Source: X23 sp050251575
GTDB taxonomy: Bacteria; Bacillota; Clostridia; SK-Y3
Reading direction: 5' to 3'
DNA length: 16,681 nt
Assembly: GCA_050251575.1 (NCBI GenBank)
Contig: JBFWMP010000049.1
Location: 1 to 16,681 of the forward strand
Shown here: positions 14,694 to 16,681 of the stretch, piece after piece
Position numbering within the stretch: position 1 is the first letter of the stretch
Layout: the number at the start of each line of letters is the position of its first letter
Made by a program: the position numbers and the translations under genes
The notes under the pieces: generated by a model
What the model saw: the letters and a program-made list of their open reading frames with translations, nothing else
Told to the model about the DNA's origin: nothing
Databases searched by the model: none

Positions 14694-16681
14694 TTATAGT
14701 TCCTCATTTAAGTCATCAAAATCATCCGAGGTCGCATCCTCATCAAAAATATCTTCAGGAAGGTCCTCATTGAGAATATCCGTACTATCTATTTCTTCAA
14801 TATTAAGTTCTTCAATAAGCACTTCATCTTCATTAAATTCAATCTCATCATCATAATCATAAAGCTGTGCCTCATCTTCTCTGCCTTCAATATTGACACT
14901 TAAATCATCTATCTCATCTTCTACAGATTCTTTAATCTCTATTTCTTGATTTTCATCACTTAGTACCTTAATATCCAGACACAAGCTTTGAAGTTCCTTA
15001 ATCAATACCTTGAAGGATTCCGGTACTCCCGGTTCAGGTACATTCTCACCCTTTACGATGGACTCATAGGTTTTTACACGCCCCACAACATCATCAGATT
15101 TTACAGTGAGGATTTCCTGCAGAGTATATGCCGCTCCGTAGGCTTCTAAAGCCCAAACTTCCATTTCCCCAAATCGCTGTCCGCCAAACTGTGCTTTTCC
15201 TCCAAGAGGCTGCTGTGTTACAAGTGAATAAGGACCGGTAGAACGGGCATGTATCTTGTCATCAACAAGATGAGCCAACTTAAGAATATACATATATCCT
15301 ACTGTCACCCTATTATCAAAAGGATCTCCTGTACGGCCATCATATAGCACTGTTTTCCCATCTCTGGAATATCCTGCTCTTTCAAGTGTGTTCATAATAT
15401 CATCTTCAGTAGCACCATCAAATACAGGTGTCGCAATCTTCCATCCCAATGCCTTTGCAGCATAGCCAAGATGAACTTCAAGTACCTGACCGATGTTCAT
15501 ACGTGAAGGTACGCCCAACGGATTAAGCACTATCTCCAACGGAGTACCATCGGGCAAAAATGGCATATCTTCTTCCGGCAATATCCTTGAGATAACACCC
15601 TTGTTTCCATGTCGGCCTGCCATCTTATCTCCTACGGATATCTTCCTTTTTTGTGCAATATAACATCTTACTAATTGATTTACTCCCGGTGGAAGCTCAT
15701 CACCATTTTCTCTTGTAAAGACTTTTACGTCTACGATAATTCCTGATTCACCATGAGGCACTCTCAATGAAGTATCTCTCACTTCTCTCGCTTTTTCACC
15801 AAAAATAGCTCTAAGCAATCTTTCTTCTGCAGTCAGTTCAGTTTCACCTTTCGGTGTTACCTTGCCAACTAGAATATCTCCTGATCTGACTTCGGCACCA
15901 ATGCGGATAATTCCTCTCTCATCCAGATCCTTCAGCGCATCTTCACCCACATTAGGGATATCTCTTGTAATCTCTTCAGACCCCAGCTTGGTATCCCTTG
16001 CTTCAGACTCGTATTCTTCAATATGAATAGAGGTAAATACGTCTTCTTTAACCAGCTTTTCACTGATAAGAATCGCATCCTCGTAGTTATAACCTTCCCA
16101 CGTCATAAACCCTATCAGGATATTCCTTCCTAATCCAATCTCCCCATTGTCAGTAGAAGGACCATCAGCGATTACTTCCCCCTTCTGCACTTTCTCACCC
16201 TTGGACACAATAGGCTTCTGATTAATACAGGTTCCTTGATTAGAGCGCATAAATTTCAGCAGCTTATAAGTATCTTTCTTTCCGCTATCGGTTTTGATGA
16301 CGATCGCATTTGCTGAAACTTTTTCAACCACACCGGACTCCCTAGCTAGCAGCACTACACCGGAATCTTTTGCCGCTTTATATTCCATACCGGTTCCCAC
16401 AATAGGCGAATCTGTTTTTAACAATGGAACAGCCTGACGTTGCATGTTTGAGCCCATTAAAGCACGGTTTGCATCATCATTTTCTAAGAACGGGATCATG
16501 GCAGTTGCTACAGATACTACCTGTTTCGGCGAAACATCCATAAAATCAATTCTTTCGCTCTCCACTTCGAGTATCTCCTCTCGAAGCCTTGCACTAACTT
16601 TTTTATCAATAAATTTTCCTTCTTCATTTAATGGCTCATTAGCCTGAGCTACAATATATTCATCCTCTATATCTGCCGTCA
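14694..16681 (-). CDS. rpoB: DNA-directed RNA polymerase subunit beta, 5' part outside window
   Basis: The second-largest subunit of RNA polymerase. 661 C-terminal residues are visible; the frame is open to the window edge, and the first complete codons read TADIEDEYIVAQANEP. The in-frame GTG at 16563-16565 is not a start because homology continues upstream of it. Conserved blocks are GYNYEDAILISEKLV, KISVGDKMAGRHGNKG, LNPLGVPSRMNIGQV and GGKAQFGGQRFGEMEVWALE. The rifampicin-binding region lies outside. The protein ends in a 76-residue tail (14697-14924) of which about 36 residues are Asp or Glu and only one is basic. Firmicutes beta subunits often have some acidic C-terminal extension; this one looks long. 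It overlaps nothing and is followed by rpoC after 17 bases. Confidence 0.98.
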   Translation of the reverse strand, partial: TADIEDEYIVAQANEPLNEEGKFIDKKVSARLREEILEVESERIDFMDVSPKQVVSVATAMIPFLENDDANRALMGSNMQRQAVPLLKTDSPIVGTGMEYKAAKDSGVVLLARESGVVEKVSANAIVIKTDSGKKDTYKLLKFMRSNQGTCINQKPIVSKGEKVQKGEVIADGPSTDNGEIGLGRNILIGFMTWEGYNYEDAILISEKLVKEDVFTSIHIEEYESEARDTKLGSEEITRDIPNVGEDALKDLDERGIIRIGAEVRSGDILVGKVTPKGETELTAEERLLRAIFGEKAREVRDTSLRVPHGESGIIVDVKVFTRENGDELPPGVNQLVRCYIAQKRKISVGDKMAGRHGNKGVISRILPEEDMPFLPDGTPLEIVLNPLGVPSRMNIGQVLEVHLGYAAKALGWKIATPVFDGATEDDIMNTLERAGYSRDGKTVLYDGRTGDPFDNRVTVGYMYILKLAHLVDDKIHARSTGPYSLVTQQPLGGKAQFGGQRFGEMEVWALEAYGAAYTLQEILTVKSDDVVGRVKTYESIVKGENVPEPGVPESFKVLIKELQSLCLDIKVLSDENQEIEIKESVEDEIDDLSVNIEGREDEAQLYDYDDEIEFNEDEVLIEELNIEEIDSTDILNEDLPEDIFDEDATSDDFDDLNEEL

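Noticed and set aside
16563..16565. GTG start for a 623-residue protein
   Set aside because: This is an internal Val codon of rpoB; the frame stays open with RpoB-like sequence to the window edge.

Overview
The window is a 16.7 kb, AT-rich piece of a Firmicutes chromosome, most likely from class Clostridia. Reasons: rpoB-rpoC-(L7Ae-like gene)-rpsL-rpsG-fusA-tuf run in the order typical of the group, Shine-Dalgarno sequences are strong (AGGAGG type), the long form of HPF is present, and the fumarase is the oxygen-sensitive iron-sulfur class I type. I cannot name genus or species. A run of exactly 100 N (9345-9444) marks an assembly gap of unstated size, so this is draft sequence.

Layout. 1-1835 (minus): asparagine synthase, its last codon(s) cut by the window edge. 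1836-2216: a divergent intergenic region with an attenuator-like asnB leader and a promoter, a dyad and a terminator hairpin in front of the next gene. 2217-3830 (plus): a chemoreceptor whose sensor-like domain is at the C terminus. 3965-4507 (minus): hpf, with a candidate SigH promoter. 4791-5633 (minus): a class I fumarase alpha subunit with no beta subunit beside it. 5658-5845: a MITE-like inverted repeat. 5912-7114 tuf, 7341-9344 fusA (5' end in the gap), 9445-9899 rpsG (3' end in the gap), 10067-10504 rpsL, 10763-11008 L7Ae/YbxF-like, 11176-14676 rpoC and 14694-16681 rpoB (5' part outside), all on the minus strand.

How it works together. The right two thirds is the rpo-str cluster: RNA polymerase beta and beta', a small kink-turn RNA-binding protein, ribosomal proteins S12 and S7, and elongation factors G and Tu. 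A consensus-like promoter (TTGACA, 17 bp, TACACT) lies between rpoC and the L7Ae-like gene, and tuf ends at a clear terminator. HPF also acts on ribosomes, at growth arrest. Chemoreceptor, fumarase and asparagine synthase are unrelated in function.

No new defence, mobile or biosynthetic system is visible. The features most worth a second look are non-coding: two repeat-bracketed segments inserted at stop-codon/ribosome-site junctions of the str cluster (one supplies the end of the L7Ae-like gene), a MITE that is the only DNA between the tuf terminator and fumA, two leader structures with terminator-like hairpins, and a hairpin after rpoC whose U-tract lies on the wrong side for rpoC transcripts.
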